Shown here: positions 31,511 to 43,808 of the stretch, piece after piece
How positions within the stretch are numbered: the first letter of the stretch is position 1
Layout: each line of letters begins with the position of its first letter
From: Dryocosmus kuriphilus
Lineage: Eukaryota > Arthropoda > Insecta > Hymenoptera > Cynipidae
Reading direction: 5' to 3'
Length of the DNA: 64,000 nucleotides
NCBI GenBank assembly: GCA_038277395.1
Contig: CM076190.1
Location: 125,828,197 to 125,892,196 of the forward strand
Translations under genes and position numbers: made by a program
Notes under the pieces: generated by a model
Database searches by the model: none
Seen by the model: only the letters and a program-made list of their open reading frames with translations
What the model was told of the DNA's origin: nothing

Positions 31511-33621
31511 TTATTTTTTTCTTCTCTTTAAATTATAATTAGCAACTACCAATTGATCCAGCGACGGTAGATCTGAGGGGGAAGTACTGCCAGGGGAAAG
31601 AGAAGAAGATTCTAAGCCCTTAAGTTTTAACCTAATAACCGGTATTTTAGTAGCTGAAGGAATGTCTTTCTCTTTAATGAAAAGTTTGCTTTCGGAAACA
31701 AAAATAGCTATTTCTACTCCCACTGGGGTGTAAACTCCCGTGAACTTATTAAAGTCAATTCCGTTAGTCAAATATTCTATTTCCACTAATTTAATGATTC
31801 TACTAGGTTTAAATCCCCTTTTCTTTATTTTGCGCTTCAAGTTTGTTGAAGGTACGTTGGAACTCCTTAAAGATGCATTTTCCCCACAATACATTTTCCT
31901 TTTCAGTTTCCCGTGCACCGGGGGCAGTCAGTTTTAATGACATCTTTTTGGCCACACCCGTAGCAGAGTCTGGTTCTAGGTTTCGTACAGGTAGTGAACA
32001 TATGTCCAAACTCGCGACAGTTCCAACAATTGATTCTAGGAGTGGAGTTCTCGGGGGTGTCGTTAGATTTCTGGGGGGTCGGCAAAGGGTTACGAGGGTC
32101 TATTCCCTGTTTCTTCTAGGGTTTACGCTTACCCTCCGCCTTAGGGCTATTTTCTTTTTCCCTAGTTAGATACATTTGGTCTAATGGTTCTTCAAATCCC
32201 TGGGACTCGGTGTCTTCTCCTAGAAATGTAAGTTTCTCTCGAGGATAGTCGGGTCTTTTATTGGACCTCCGGTAGTTTGGATCTTTATAAGCCAGATCGG
32301 GAATCAATGATCGTTCGGGAACGGGAGGAGGTTTGTAACTGAGGGCTACGCGGTCACTCTTCTCAGCCACATTGGCAAGATATTCTAAATGGGCGAAGTC
32401 CTCAATGTCGTTCCTACGGACCGCTAAATGCAATTTAGGCAACAAATTCCTATGTGCGTAGCTAACCTCTTCAGTTTCTGGCATTCGGGGTCTTAATTTA
32501 TCAAACATGGCCCTCATACACGTCAGGTAGTTGGAAACGGATTCCTTCTCGCCTTGAGTCCTTAGGTGAATCTCTTGTCTTAATTCGAACTGAAAATCCG
32601 AATCTCCAAACCTAACTCTGAAAGCCCTAGCAAATTGATCAAAAGTTTGCCATAAATGTTTTGATCCCCTAAACCAGCTGAGACAATACCCTGCAAAAAG
32701 TAGGGGATCACCCTCAGCAAGTTGACATCGTTAACCGGAACTAGATCTCGACCTTCCTCAATGCGCATTAAGAATGCGTCCAGGTCTTCGTTACGTGTCC
32801 CTGAATATTTAATGTTCCACTTCCGCATTATTTCTTAAGTATGTGCAGGGGTGGAAGGGTATCGGCCACGACCATAGTGTCTAGAAGGAGTGTTAGAATA
32901 AGACAGAGGAGCGAAGGGGTTGTTTTCATACTCACTTCTATAGGTGTGAGAGGGATCCAAAGGAAAAGCATCGGATTCATTTCTGCGATGTCGGTAGGGG
33001 TCTTAAGAACTAGTATGTTGATCCTCAAAATCAACACGGGAACGCCTGGGGTTCATTCCACTTGAACCGCGAGAATAAGAGTGTTGTTCAGAATCGACAA
33101 CCATAACTCGAAGGTCTGTACCGAGGGTTATTTAGATTATCGGGGGAACCTCCAGCGCATATATCATCTTCGAACCTGTTACCAGAATTCGCGTTGTAAG
33201 GTTCTCCAACTTTATTTCTTCCCTTAGCGCGACTATTATCGATAGGCCCCTGTCTCTGTGCGTCCGGTTTATCTTGAGAGTACTCCGGTAATTGACCAGC
33301 TTCGATAAGATTGTCTAACATGAGGAAGTACGACGAGTTTATCTCAGTTTGAGTCGCGATACTATTTTTCATTATTTCTGCAACTTCAATCGGATTCTCA
33401 AAGGAGTTTTCGACAAGCAGATCCGCCGGATTGAGATTTTCCCGAGAGGGGTGAGCGGAGGATTCAAGGGAGTCATTCCCCCCGCGGACTGTCTTCAACA
33501 ACCGCTCGCGCAAGCTGAAAAACTTCCCACGATAGAGAGGCCTCTATTATCTAACTCTTCGGACAAGCTCTCTTTATCTAGGTTGTAAACCCATAAGACC
33601 GGTGGTCTTTCATCTGTCATT
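31511..33621 (-). pseudogene. Gypsy gag with zinc knuckles, frameshifted
   Basis: The likely start is at 33621 (MTDERPPVLWVYNLDKESLS). A frameshift near 33510 leads into the RERLLKTVRGG frame. The capsid-like part includes KWNIKYSGTRNEDLDAFLMR (about 32820). Two knuckles follow: CWNCREFGHMFTTC, a proper CCHC, and CYGCGQKDVIKTDC, where the His is replaced. The tail (31918-31511) is basic and links to pol. At least four frameshifts separate the pieces. Gag packages the element RNA; this copy is dead. Confidence 0.82.
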
Positions 33622-34171
33622 TTTAATTTCGAATCGGTAAGGGATTTTGGGGTTAATTGTCGAACCTCAAAGGTATACTTGCTTTAGAATTCTTAGAGGG
33701 AAGTGGGAGGAAAAGAATAAATGATAAGAGTTACTCTCAGCTACTTTAAAATTCGTAACCAAAACTTCAGTCAATACTACTCAAAACTCAATTGAAATTT
33801 GTTAATCTCGGATGACTAACAGTTCCTCTCGAAATTTAATTCGATAATTTTCTTGTAATAATATACGAGTAGCAAGAGACGCGATAACAGGCCTGCAAAC
33901 ACAGGTGTTTGGAATGATAAGGGTCCGAAACAATAGCCGAAAGCTATTAATAAATTTGTAAACAGAACGCTGGAGTTTGGAGTGCCGACTATATGACTCA
34001 CCGTCCTAATGATGTTTACGTTATAAAATCCAGAAATAACATTCTCTATTTTCCTGCCTAAAATTAATTCTTAAAATTCTTGAATTAATAACTTAAATTT
34101 TTCGAAATTTTCAAAGTTAAGAAAAATTTTTAAGCTCACTGGATAATTTTTCCTCAATTCATAAATAGAAA
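33622..34171. other. Gypsy leader region between gag and the shared part of the 5' LTR
   Basis: No clear primer-binding site complementary to a tRNA 3' end was found. There is no similarity to the extra 1.7 kb of the left LTR, so a deletion or replacement may have removed the inner part of this LTR. Confidence 0.4.
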
Positions 34172-35031
34172 TTCAAAATGGCCGATATCTGGTGCTCGTT
34201 GGTCTGCTCTGCTACCGCAACTTCTCTCCGCTTCCTTCCTTCCTTCTGATTGTCTGTCAACGCCCTGTGTTATAATATGCACTGAGGGAGTCGAAGCCTT
34301 TTTCGGATGGTTGAACTTCAGTTGAGGGTTGATTGGTGAACCTAGCGGCCGGCAGATGTAGAATGGTCCAGCATACAATCCTCGTATAGATTTGAGAAAA
34401 ATACTAACATTAGTATTATTTCCCCGATAAATATGGCAGAAATGCCTGTCCACTATCGGACTTTGTGGCCTTTTCGCCCGATACGATAATTTTGGCAGAA
34501 TTTCCTATCTATTAGAAGATTGTGTGGTCAATTCGCCCCTAACTGTATCCCTAATTGTAATTAAAGGATAGCCAAAAAAACTTTCTCAATCCAACATAAA
34601 TTTATCTTCCGGTGTGCACCCTGGAGGTAAATATCCTTAGTACGCCCGCACCTGGAACTAGCCTGGGGTTTAGGGCTGACCGTAGTACAATCCCGCTGAA
34701 CTTGAAGTAGCCTGGAGTAACCTGAAGGAAGTCTGCAGAGGTCTCTGAACAGCAGAAGCCTCGCTTAACAAAGGAGTTGGCAGCAGACCCAGCTCGATGA
34801 CTCAGCGAAGCGACGATATTCTTGAATTCCTTATTTCAAGACCGCAATACCCTTACAATTCGCCATCAAAACAAATAAGTAACAAAACACGATTCAGTCA
34901 ATATACTAAAATTAACAAACAAATACGCCAGGGAGTACCGAACCTATACGAAGGGCTGAATATCTAGCCTTTACCTCAAAATTTTAATACTAAATTTAAC
35001 TATTGTGAGGGTGCAAAACTGCAACATCACA
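34172..35031 (-). repeat. 5' LTR of the Gypsy element (860 bp shared part)
   Basis: It matches 27515-28374 with a few percent differences and the same length, ending CAACATCACA at the GAAC duplication. Confidence 0.8.
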
Positions 35032-35035
35032 GAAC

Positions 35036-36440
35036 AAATATCTCGAATCGATTGTAAAGGGGAGGCCTGCAGAATTATCCAGCAAAATATACAAGAACAA
35101 AAAGACACTAGAAGGGGAAGCAAACTTTCAACAATAAATACTAAAGACAATTCACTATGGAAATTAACAAGGATACTTAAAGGCAGAAATTATAAATTCA
35201 TACCCCCCCCCCCCCCCCCCCCCCCCCCCCCTTGAGAACCCTAATTTTGTAATTTTTACGGATAGGGACAAAGCCGAAATTATTGCAGACAATTTTGAAA
35301 GTGTTCATCACTTAACTAGCGAAATGAGCAAAGAGGAACACAATAATGCTATTCGCCAGAAATATGAAAGTATCATAACATCTGAACAAAATTTAAATGT
35401 TATTAAACTTGCTACACCTAAAGAATTTAAAAAATTTATTATCAGAGCAAAACTTAAAAAAGCCCCGGGCATTGACGGGATTCAAAATATAATCTTGAAA
35501 TATCTTCCTACCAAAGCAGTTATACAAATCACACACATTATAAATGCCTGCCTCAAGCAGGGCTACTTCCCTAAGGCCTGGAAAAAATCGAACGTCCTTC
35601 CCATACATAAACCAGGTAAAGAGAAAAAGCTCCCTCCGATCTATAGACCAATTAGCCTCCTACCTACACTTAGCAAAATATTTGAAGCAACAATATTAAA
35701 TAAATTAAAAATTCACGAGCATGAGTAAAAATAAATAATACCGGAGCAATTTGGATTTAAGCAAAATGACTCCACAGTCCAGCAGTTAGCTCGCCTCACA
35801 GATTTTATAAGCATAAAATTTAATATAAAACACAGTACATGTGCAATATTCCTTGATATTGAAAAGGCCTTCGATACAGTACGGCACAAAGCCCTTATAT
35901 GTATGTAAACTGGCCGACTACGAAACACCGCAATATCTAATTAAAGTAATAAATAATTATCTTCGACTAAGAACATTCCAAGTTCAAATAAATGATAAGA
36001 TATCTAGAGAAAGACCGATAACCGCAGGGGTACCCCAAGGCTCTGTACTTGGACCTGTATTATTTTTATATTTCTTGAGTGATATCCCAAAAACAGATAA
36101 TGTAAAAGCAGCATTGTTTGCCGACGATACTGCCATTTATACCGCATCTAGATGTAAGCGAATAGCAATTAACAGACTGAAAAAGTACATTACAGTATTA
36201 GAAGAATACTTCCACACCTTGGAATGGCTCTTGATGCCAAACCTGGAACCAAAGTCAAAAGCTTACACAATAATATCAACATAACAATGATTGATAAACA
36301 AATATTGAAACTTACCAAAGACTTCTTTGATAATCAACTGTCGAAACATAAAATACTGCATAATATTGGAAAGCTACGCTACCAAGGCGCACCTTTTAAA
36401 ATCAAATACAAACTATTACAGCACCTGATACAGTAATAAT
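35036..36440 (+). pseudogene. Jockey-like ORF2, reverse transcriptase part
   Basis: It continues the endonuclease piece across the Gypsy insertion. Motifs: KKAPGIDGIQNIILKYLP, YRPISLLPTLSKIFEATILN, AIFLDIEKAFDTVRHKAL with the first catalytic Asp, TAGVPQGSVLGPVLF, and FADDTAIYTASR with the catalytic FADD pair (about 36117). Breaks: a run of about 29 C bases (35203-35231), a stop at 35726, and a frameshift after HKAL. After HTLEW the C-terminal part is mostly deleted, ending with LRYQGAPFKIKYKLLQHLIQ. It is inactive, though the fingers and palm are well preserved. Confidence 0.87.
35203..35231. repeat. Homopolymer C tract
   Basis: 29 consecutive C within the ORF2 linker; the reading there is a run of prolines. 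It may be an assembly-sensitive length. Confidence 0.9.
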
Positions 36441-36691
36441 TACATAGCAAAGCCACTTATGGTTGGCCTAACAACACTAAAAATTAACTTGTAAGATTGT
36501 ATATAGTGTAAATAATCTAAGTAGTTACTAATATATACGATACTCATAAAACAGGTTTTTACGGAAATTTTTTTCTGATAGCAGAATTCAAAAATTTTTA
36601 CATTAAATAAAAAAAAGTCGATAATGTGAAAACCCTTAACAAGCTCATCAACAAATTAGAAATATATATCGTCATTGTAAGATAGGAGTCC

Positions 36692-36693
<2 letters not shown>
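36441..36693. other. AT-rich stretch after the Jockey-like element
   Basis: Probably the 3' UTR of the retrotransposon followed by unassigned sequence. No poly(A) tail is clear. Confidence 0.3.

Positions 36694-36741
<48 letters not shown>
36694..36741. repeat. (TA)n microsatellite at the left edge of the 16-kb block
   Basis: About 23 TA units lie immediately before CAGTGGTCG. Confidence 0.95.
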
Positions 36742-36744
<3 letters not shown>

Positions 36745-36988
36745 TGGTCGTTTCCACGCCTTTTACAGATATGCAGAGGTTGTTTCCACGACGACTGGTA
36801 CATTCCACGACGGTCGTGGAAAACTTTTACATCTACGGGTCGATTCAACGACTCGTGGAAAGCACCATTGGACAAACTATGGTGCTTTCCACGACTTCAG
36901 TATCAAATGTGCTTTTCACGACTTGTGACGCCTCCTTTTAGGAACGCCCACGTCGTGGAAAAACCACTTTGCAAGAACCCCCACTGTA
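36741..36988. mobile_element. Small element with TACAGTGG...CCACTGTA ends
   Basis: Short inverted ends CAGTGG and CCACTG lie next to TA at both sides, about 245 bp apart. The interior repeats CCACGAC or GTCGTGG nine or so times in both orientations. It could be a stand-alone MITE or the left end of the larger block. Confidence 0.5.
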
Positions 36989-39325
36989 TAGAGGAGATTA
37001 TTTACAACAATGGATATTATCTATTTATATTTCTTCCGAAAACATGATAATAATTTTTGTATGCAGGAATAAAATAAATATTAATAATTTTGAATAATAA
37101 ATACATAAAATTAAAAATATTACTGCATAAAAATATAATATTCATGTCATAAAAAAGATACAGATAATTTCAGAAAAAAAAATACCTATGTTGTAAGAAC
37201 CCGGGAAGCCTATTCTTAGCGATAAATGATAAAAAGTGAATTTTTAATTAATTAGCAGAAATATATCCAAGGGTGTTTTCAGCGACCATTTCCTATACCC
37301 TCTGGTTGTTTCCACAACTTCTAAATAAAATTCGGTTTTAATAATAAATTATCAACATTTCCTTCTTTCCTGATAGGAAAAGCCATTCTTTATTGAATAT
37401 CTATGTACTCTTTTGCTATAAGAGTCGGTTTCAGAAGCAAAACTTGCATTTATTGTGTAATAATCATGTTTTCGTACTACCTCCTGCGTTAACATAGGAA
37501 ACTTTACGATATAAAAACTCGCTAATCATTAGTTAATGGCCAATTTACGATTTCCTTACTTGAAATTACATTCAAAATTAAAGTTAAAATTAGAAGCTTT
37601 TTTTGTTTAATTAAATTAATTATTGAAATTTTTCACTAATGAAAGCACGGCTAGCTTGAACCACTTTTGACTAAAAAGTGCTCGCCTATCCCAGAAACTT
37701 CTAAATATGTTTTAGGGATGCCTCCCGAGTATTTTAAGGCTTAAATGAAAGAAATTGTTCGGCCCCTTTTTAAGAAGTTATAATTTTTAATTTTCTGGTG
37801 GGTTCACGTATATTTTAATATTTAGTGGTATTTATAAGCTAAAGAGTAGGGAACATTGGAAGTTTTTAACAGGCACAAAAGTGTCGTAAATTTCATGTAC
37901 TCTTGTAATTAAAACTAAAAAAGTAAGGAAAATTCAATATCACTTCTTTTGAAACTTATATGACACTTGTTGTGAAATATGCAGTTCGTGTTTTAAAAAT
38001 TCAAAATTACTACATTGAATTCCAATTCGCACCCTGAAATTTTAAAATTACAATTTTAAAATTCAATTTTTACTTTGAAAATGCAAGATGACGTTATTAA
38101 ATTTCGATTCGCATTGTGAAATTTTAAAGGGGTATATTGTAATTACAAATACCCTTCAAATGCCCTTTCAAATTAAAAAAAAAGTTTACTTAAAATTCAA
38201 TACAAGCATTATAAAAATTGGAGTAAGGAGTATTAAAAACTGCGAGTAATATTTATGGAATTATCGATACAGCTTTTGAAATTTAGGACATAAATATTTA
38301 AATTTAATGTGTATGCCATTTAATTTTAAATAATGTAGTGGAATAGTTAAAATGTCACACAGATAATTTTTTATGCATATCTTTATAATTTCTTCACTAT
38401 TTATACGATATTTAAAATTTGTGACTTAAAAAAACCGTTTAAAAAATATTTTTGAAAAAATCACACAAATTTTGCAAATCCTCGTCGACATTTTCTATTT
38501 TTACTTTTAATTTTTTAATGCAATATTTTTTTTGAATTCTCGAATCAGAAAACCCTCAAGTAATTAATTTTATATACAAATCAAATTTTTTTCGTCCTTT
38601 GGAAAATTTTCTAGGCTTTATCTCACTATGAAACGCAACAATCGCGGAAATTTCTTCGTGTCGGACGTTGCATTCTAATTTCTTTCCTGTGAACCACTGT
38701 CTGTCGCACTACGAAACTTACAGAACTTGTATCTAATATTCAGACCTTCGTTTGTCCAAAAGCTTTAAAATCCCATACTTTTGCTATTTTTATGAATTTT
38801 TCAAAAAAATGTTTGTCAGATTTTTCTTCACTACCCAAGGATTGAACACGCTCAGTTACTGCCAAACCCCTTTCTAACAGAAAAATTTGTATGGTCACTT
38901 GAAATGGAATCCACCTCTTGTCGATAACTTATTAACTATATAATAACTTTTACATGAAAGAGATGAGAATTATAAAACAGTACTTCAAAATTTCTTTGAC
39001 TCTTAACCACTCTGACATCAAGGGAAACTTCAAGTATTATTTTAGAATTCTTCACTAAAAAGTAATTGAAATTTCAAAAATGTAAATGAAATATTTTAAA
39101 ATTTTTGTCTTATCCATAAAATCGAGTGCAGTCAAGGAAATTTTCGTTGACTCATTTTTTTTTATGCATAAGCCAAACGTGTAATAGCTTAAGAAGGTAA
39201 TTAAGAATCATTCCAGAGCATTCCTTGCTGTGAAACAGATAATTTTTTCGATAACTACAAAAAAATGATGATGTTTCGATGTGCCGGAAGTTAGAAACGC
39301 AAACTAAAAATTTCCAAAAAATGAA
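36989..39325. other. AT-rich stretch, no gene recognised
   Basis: 37195-37470 matches part of the satellite monomer and its right flank (ATATATCCAAGGGTGTTTTC, GTTGTTTCCACAACTTC, then a stretch similar to 50680-50830). The rest shows no domain or repeat I can name. Confidence 0.45.
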
Positions 39326-39985
39326 AGTTGTGCTAGATTTGTGCTCATTTGTGCCGCAAACGATTTTTTGAAAAACCCAAAATTACGGCCACAGTTAATA
39401 AAAACGTTTTTTTTTTTTTTTGTTAGAAGCGCAAGTTATTTTTAACTTAAAACCAAAGGTTGTGCTAAGTAGATTAGAGTACACTGAATTTTGTGCCGCA
39501 AAGAAAAACTACGAAAAATTAACGATTTTCAAAAGGAAAATGAAAAATAAAACAAAATTTGATTTTAGAAAATTAAAACTTGTGCTGAATTGTGCTTGGG
39601 AAATGCAACCTCTTTTCTTACGACCGACAGTTTTAATATAAAAACTCAAAATCTAAACACAAAAATATCAAAATTATCAAATTTTGAAAAAACAAAACTT
39701 GTTCTGAATTGTGCTCGAGAAATTCAGTCTCTTCTCCTTTTTGTAAAATTCCGTACGATCAACAGTTCTTAAATTGCAACTCAAAACCTGAAGCTCAAAA
39801 AGCCTACAAGTCTCAAAATAATCAGATTTTGAAAAAAATAAAACCTGTGCTGTGTTGTGCTCGAGAAATGCAATCAGTTTTCCCTCTTACAAAAATCCGT
39901 ACGACCAATGGTTCTCAAACTAAAACTCAAAATCTAAACTCGAAAATCTCAAAATGTCTAATTTTGAAAAAAAACAAAACCTTGA
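39326..39985 (+). repeat. Imperfect tandem repeat, about four units of 120-145 bp
   Basis: Units share TTGTGCTxxxTTGTGCTCGxGAAATxCA and an A-rich end with CTCAAAATCTAAAC. Clear starts lie at 39579, 39698 and 39843. Open frames here are by-products of the repeat. Confidence 0.65.
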
Positions 39986-40149
39986 CTGCATTTCTACTTG
40001 CTTATGGGTGAGAGAGAGAAGGGGCAAGGGTGGTGATTTCATGTCTCTAGATATTGCGTACTAAAATAAGCTTAGCACGGACATGAACCGCGTCAATTCT
40101 CGAGGTATATAGCCTAGAACAGAACCCTTCCTTATCGACTAACGTTAAA

Positions 40150-40405
40150 TAGCTTACTTCACACGTGACAAATTCCTGCTTTACCGACTGATGGTAGCAA
40201 ACTGCCACATATTTCTACCTTACCGACTGATGGTAACAAACGGCCATGTTTCTAATAGATCCAGAAACCCTACCTTACCGACCGAGGGTAACAAACTGTC
40301 ACAGATTTCTGCCTTACCAATGGATGGTAACAAACTGCCATGTTTCTAATGCATCCAGAAACCCTACCTCACCGACCGAGGGTAATACCGACTGTCGATA
40401 CTTAG
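40150..40405 (+). repeat. Tandem repeat with 92-bp higher-order unit
   Basis: The phrase CTTACCGACTGATGGTAACA recurs at 40171, 40217, 40271, 40309 and 40364. Alternate copies are more alike (40217 with 40309, both followed by CCATGTTTCTAAT; 40271 with 40364), so a dimer was duplicated. Confidence 0.8.
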
Positions 40406-40793
40406 CATGGACAGAACCCAACCCCTGTAAGTAGGCAACCCGTCGGGGTGCCGCCGTAGCCCCCTTGCTATACTACTTAGGAACACAATTGAAGTTAATT
40501 GAAACTTGTCTTCTATCGTTTTCGATCGATTCAAATCGATTATTTCTAGAAGGGCCCGCAAATATTGCGTGTGAACTTGGCCCCCCACTTTCAAAATTTC
40601 GAATCTTTTTTTAGAGTTCTAAAAATGGATTTTTCAAAATTGGTGACCAAGTTCACACGCATCCGCAAATATGTATGATATATCTTTTTCCTGTCTACCC
40701 AAAAAGTTCCAATGATTGTAGGTCCAAGGATACAAGTTTATCAAATATTGATTGTAAAAAAATGTCGAATTTGGTTTTTTCTGATACCCAAGA
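40406..40793. other. Non-coding stretch with an inverted repeat
   Basis: GCGTGTGAACTTGG near 40567 pairs with CCAAGTTCACACGC near 40646. No gene was recognised. Confidence 0.5.
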
Positions 40794-40812
40794 GGGGGGG
40801 GGGGGGGGGGGG
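40794..40812. repeat. Homopolymer G tract
   Basis: 19 consecutive G, opposite in sense to the C tract at 35203. Confidence 0.9.
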
Positions 40813-41769
40813 ATCCGTCTCTCATTATTTTCTATAAAATGATGATTTATAACCTTGAAAATTCTTAAGTGTCCCATACCTAATAAACATCTTTCCATAT
40901 TCACTTTGGCGGTCTAAGGAAAATAAAGGTTAGGTTTTTTTTTTAAAATCTGTATCAAACTTACGGATTATTCTTGACGTATTCATAAAAGCAGGTGGTA
41001 TAAAGAAAATACCTATTACTAGCAAAATGTTGTTAGATGTCCGCATGGCGCATTGTACATTCAAAGAAATTTGACGAAATGAAAGAAATGCCGATCGACA
41101 AAGAATAAGACAAGATAACGAAAAAAAGAGAATTTCCGAAGAAAAAAAAGAGCTGGAATCAAAGAAAAGAAAATGGATCAAAGATGCTGCGGTTATAGAT
41201 GATCAAATAAATGATCTACGAAAGAGTAAAAAATGTAATCAAATCAGATCAGTGTGAAAAATTTAATTAATAAATCTTATTTTTGATGAATAAACTATGA
41301 AATGTATATGCATGCAATAATTTTTCTGTAGTTATTATGACTAGACACCCTGTATCTAATAACGAAAAAATGTCAAAAATTTATAATCGTTATTGTTATA
41401 AGCAAATTCTCTTTGCCATTTTCAAACAGAAAAAAATATATTTTCTGGCTCAAAATTACTGCAGTTTGTTATGAAACTCTCATAATATTTATTTGATTTT
41501 TATTATTGAACAATAAATTAATGCAGAGCGTGACCGGGCATCTTATAAATAAATATTATGCAAGCATAGCGATTACTATTTACGTTAATTTGGTATCAAC
41601 GTTGATAAATCAAGAAAAGCCAAAAAACTTGTGGGACAGACTTTGAAGTGATATCAAAAATCCTTACTCTAAAATAGTCATCTTTTTTCCTTAATTTAAT
41701 CTTTTTAAACTCAATATAAGTGATATCTGTGAATTTCAAATATTTATCAATCCTTTTTGTTAATATTAT
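40813..41769. other. AT-rich stretch, no gene recognised
   Basis: At 41080-41240 the plus strand reads EEKKELESKKRKWIKDAAVI with a charged, coiled-coil-like composition, but it has stops on both sides and no start. It may be a scrap of a transposon protein. Confidence 0.3.
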
Positions 41770-42480
41770 GCAATGTTACAACCTCGTTATACATGGAATA
41801 CTTCAGAATGATCAAACTCGCAAATAATGCTTGTCTTAAGACTCATAATTATATTTGAAGCCCTAGATAAGTCTGCCAACATTTTTATTTCTAATTATTA
41901 ACATCTTATTTGATTAATTTTGGTTCAAGTTTTTCATTCTCGGTGGAAATTGTCCGCTGGTTAACGAACTCGCCCTTTCTTTTCACGCCTTGAAGAAGGG
42001 CCAAAGTGCAATCCAATCCGGTGATTCTTTCAAAAGTTATCGAGGTAACAGACGCCGACAACGACGACGACGCACAGACAGAAACCGTCGTAAAAACCGT
42101 TTTTTTTCACTCAGCGGATCTCAAAACGTGGAAATTTAATGAAATCCGCGAAATCCTTTTTTCACATAAAACTAATACCTTCTCTTTAAGATGAGAGTGC
42201 AAAAAGGTATTGGTTTTATGTGAAAAATCAATTTCCTAATTTTTTCTATAATAATCATCGTTATACTTTTAAAAATCGGAAACATGCATTGTGAAAATTT
42301 TAGAAAATCACGAAAAGAAAACCTTACTAATCGGCAATGGATTTTAAAAAAAATTAATTGACACAAGTAACGAAAACCGAGCACGAAGTGCGAGGTTCAA
42401 ATACATCGGAGCGCGAAGCGCGACGACCACCAGATCGCGCGCTCTAGGCGCGCTCAATCTTGCGAGCGAAGCGCGTGATT
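41770..42480. repeat. Dispersed repeat, copy B, with inverted heads and hairpin tail
   Basis: 41770-41940 matches 50850-51050. 41950-42195 is the reverse complement of the repeat head seen at 2346. From 42200 the head starts again in plus orientation (GGTATTGGTTTTATGTGAAA), jumps over the 145-bp body, and ends in the hairpin tail (GAGCACGAAGTGCGAG at 42379, GAGCGCGAAGCGCGAC at 42410). Confidence 0.7.
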
Positions 42481-43808
42481 TATTTAAAGAAACTGTTTTC
42501 TGAGTGTAAATTATAGAGGAACAGATTTTGAAATCAACCCCATAAAATTTAATTAAATTCCAAAAATCTTTATACTATATGAGTAGTGTTCACTTTTTAG
42601 TTACGTTTAGATATTTACCAACATTTAATTTTGTCTTCTCGAGGTTATTATAAATATATTTAAAATACCAATAAACTGAAATATTTGAAACTGTACAAAA
42701 CTTGAAGACATGGTTCACTCTGCAACTTAGTTTCTACCTTTGCCTATTGACTAATCCGGCACTAGAAACAGTACAGTAAATTCATTTATTAATATAAAAG
42801 ATGTACAGGAAATAAAGGTTTCTGGCGAAATTATCTTCCCGTTAAAGTCTCTAAGAAAAAAACGCAGGTACCGAAGAACTCGAGGAAACGTACGTTTTTG
42901 GCGTTCCATAACCATGCGTTTGAACTTGCCACAGATATTTCTAAAAACAATATAACTTGATGATTTTTGGATAAATGTTACAATATCATTCTTTATAAAC
43001 TATTAAGATAAAAGAATGCAAGATGTTGGCAATTTCACGCAGACAAAAATTGACTTTAAGTCAAAATAGTTTGAGACTGAGTTTGTTTTTAAATGAATAA
43101 TAACACTGCAGTTCCTGCGATTAAAGGAAAATAAAATCTTAAAATAATAAATAATAATAAAATCTTTCAGTGCAACAAATCTTTTCTTTGTACGAGAAAG
43201 TGCAAAAGATTCAAATTGGTATATCTAATTTGTTTTTAGAAACGTAAATTGTTGTATTTTATGAAATAATATTAAGCAAATATTATTCTTAGGAATTTCT
43301 GTATCAATTCATTTTTTTCGGCGTCAAAATGCCAAAATTTAAAGTTTCTTTATGAAAATTCAAATTTTGATATTTTAACAAATCTTATCAAACCTATATT
43401 ACTTTTAGAAATATAATTTTAAAAATCCTAATCTGAAAAGCACTTCCAATTAAAATATTATTCCCAAAAAAATTGTTTTTCACAATGGTTATTGTTAACT
43501 TTTTATCTACTTTTGTAATTAGATGTCATTTATATATGAATACAAAGCAATTTTATCTCAAAGAAAAATTTGTTTACCCGTGCATTGATTTAAGACGATA
43601 TAAACTTTAGATACACATTTATTGAATCGCAAAAAATTGTTAAGTAAAAAATTTCACTTTTTCAATAATTTGAGTGGAAATTTTGTAAATAAGCAAATAG
43701 AAAAGACAAATGTTCCGATCTTGAGGTTCTTCAGAATTTAATGAGTTTTAATTTTAAAAGAAAAAAGTGAAAATCAGACCACAATTGAAGGCTCTTCACC
43801 GCGTTCTT
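42481..43808. other. AT-rich stretch, no gene recognised
   Basis: No domain, RNA gene or clear repeat was seen on either strand. Confidence 0.4.

Larger units (their letters stand above)
25824..35031 (-). mobile_element. Ty3/Gypsy LTR retrotransposon, 9.2 kb
   Basis: The element begins TGTGA and ends TCACA and is bounded by a GAAC target duplication (25820-25823 and 35032-35035) inside the Jockey-like ORF2. Its genes read on the minus strand in the order gag, protease, RT, RNase H, integrase. A purine-rich tract borders the left (3') LTR. Several frameshifts affect gag and pol. No env-like gene was seen. Confidence 0.88.
23081..36440 (+). mobile_element. Jockey-like non-LTR retrotransposon, split by a Gypsy insertion
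   Basis: A GC-richer 5' region (23081-23585) is followed by ORF1 and ORF2 in the usual order. ORF2 is cut at 25823 and resumes at 35036 after a 9.2-kb LTR element. The element is decayed throughout. The 5' limit is uncertain, and no poly(A) or target duplication was identified at the 3' end. Confidence 0.82.
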
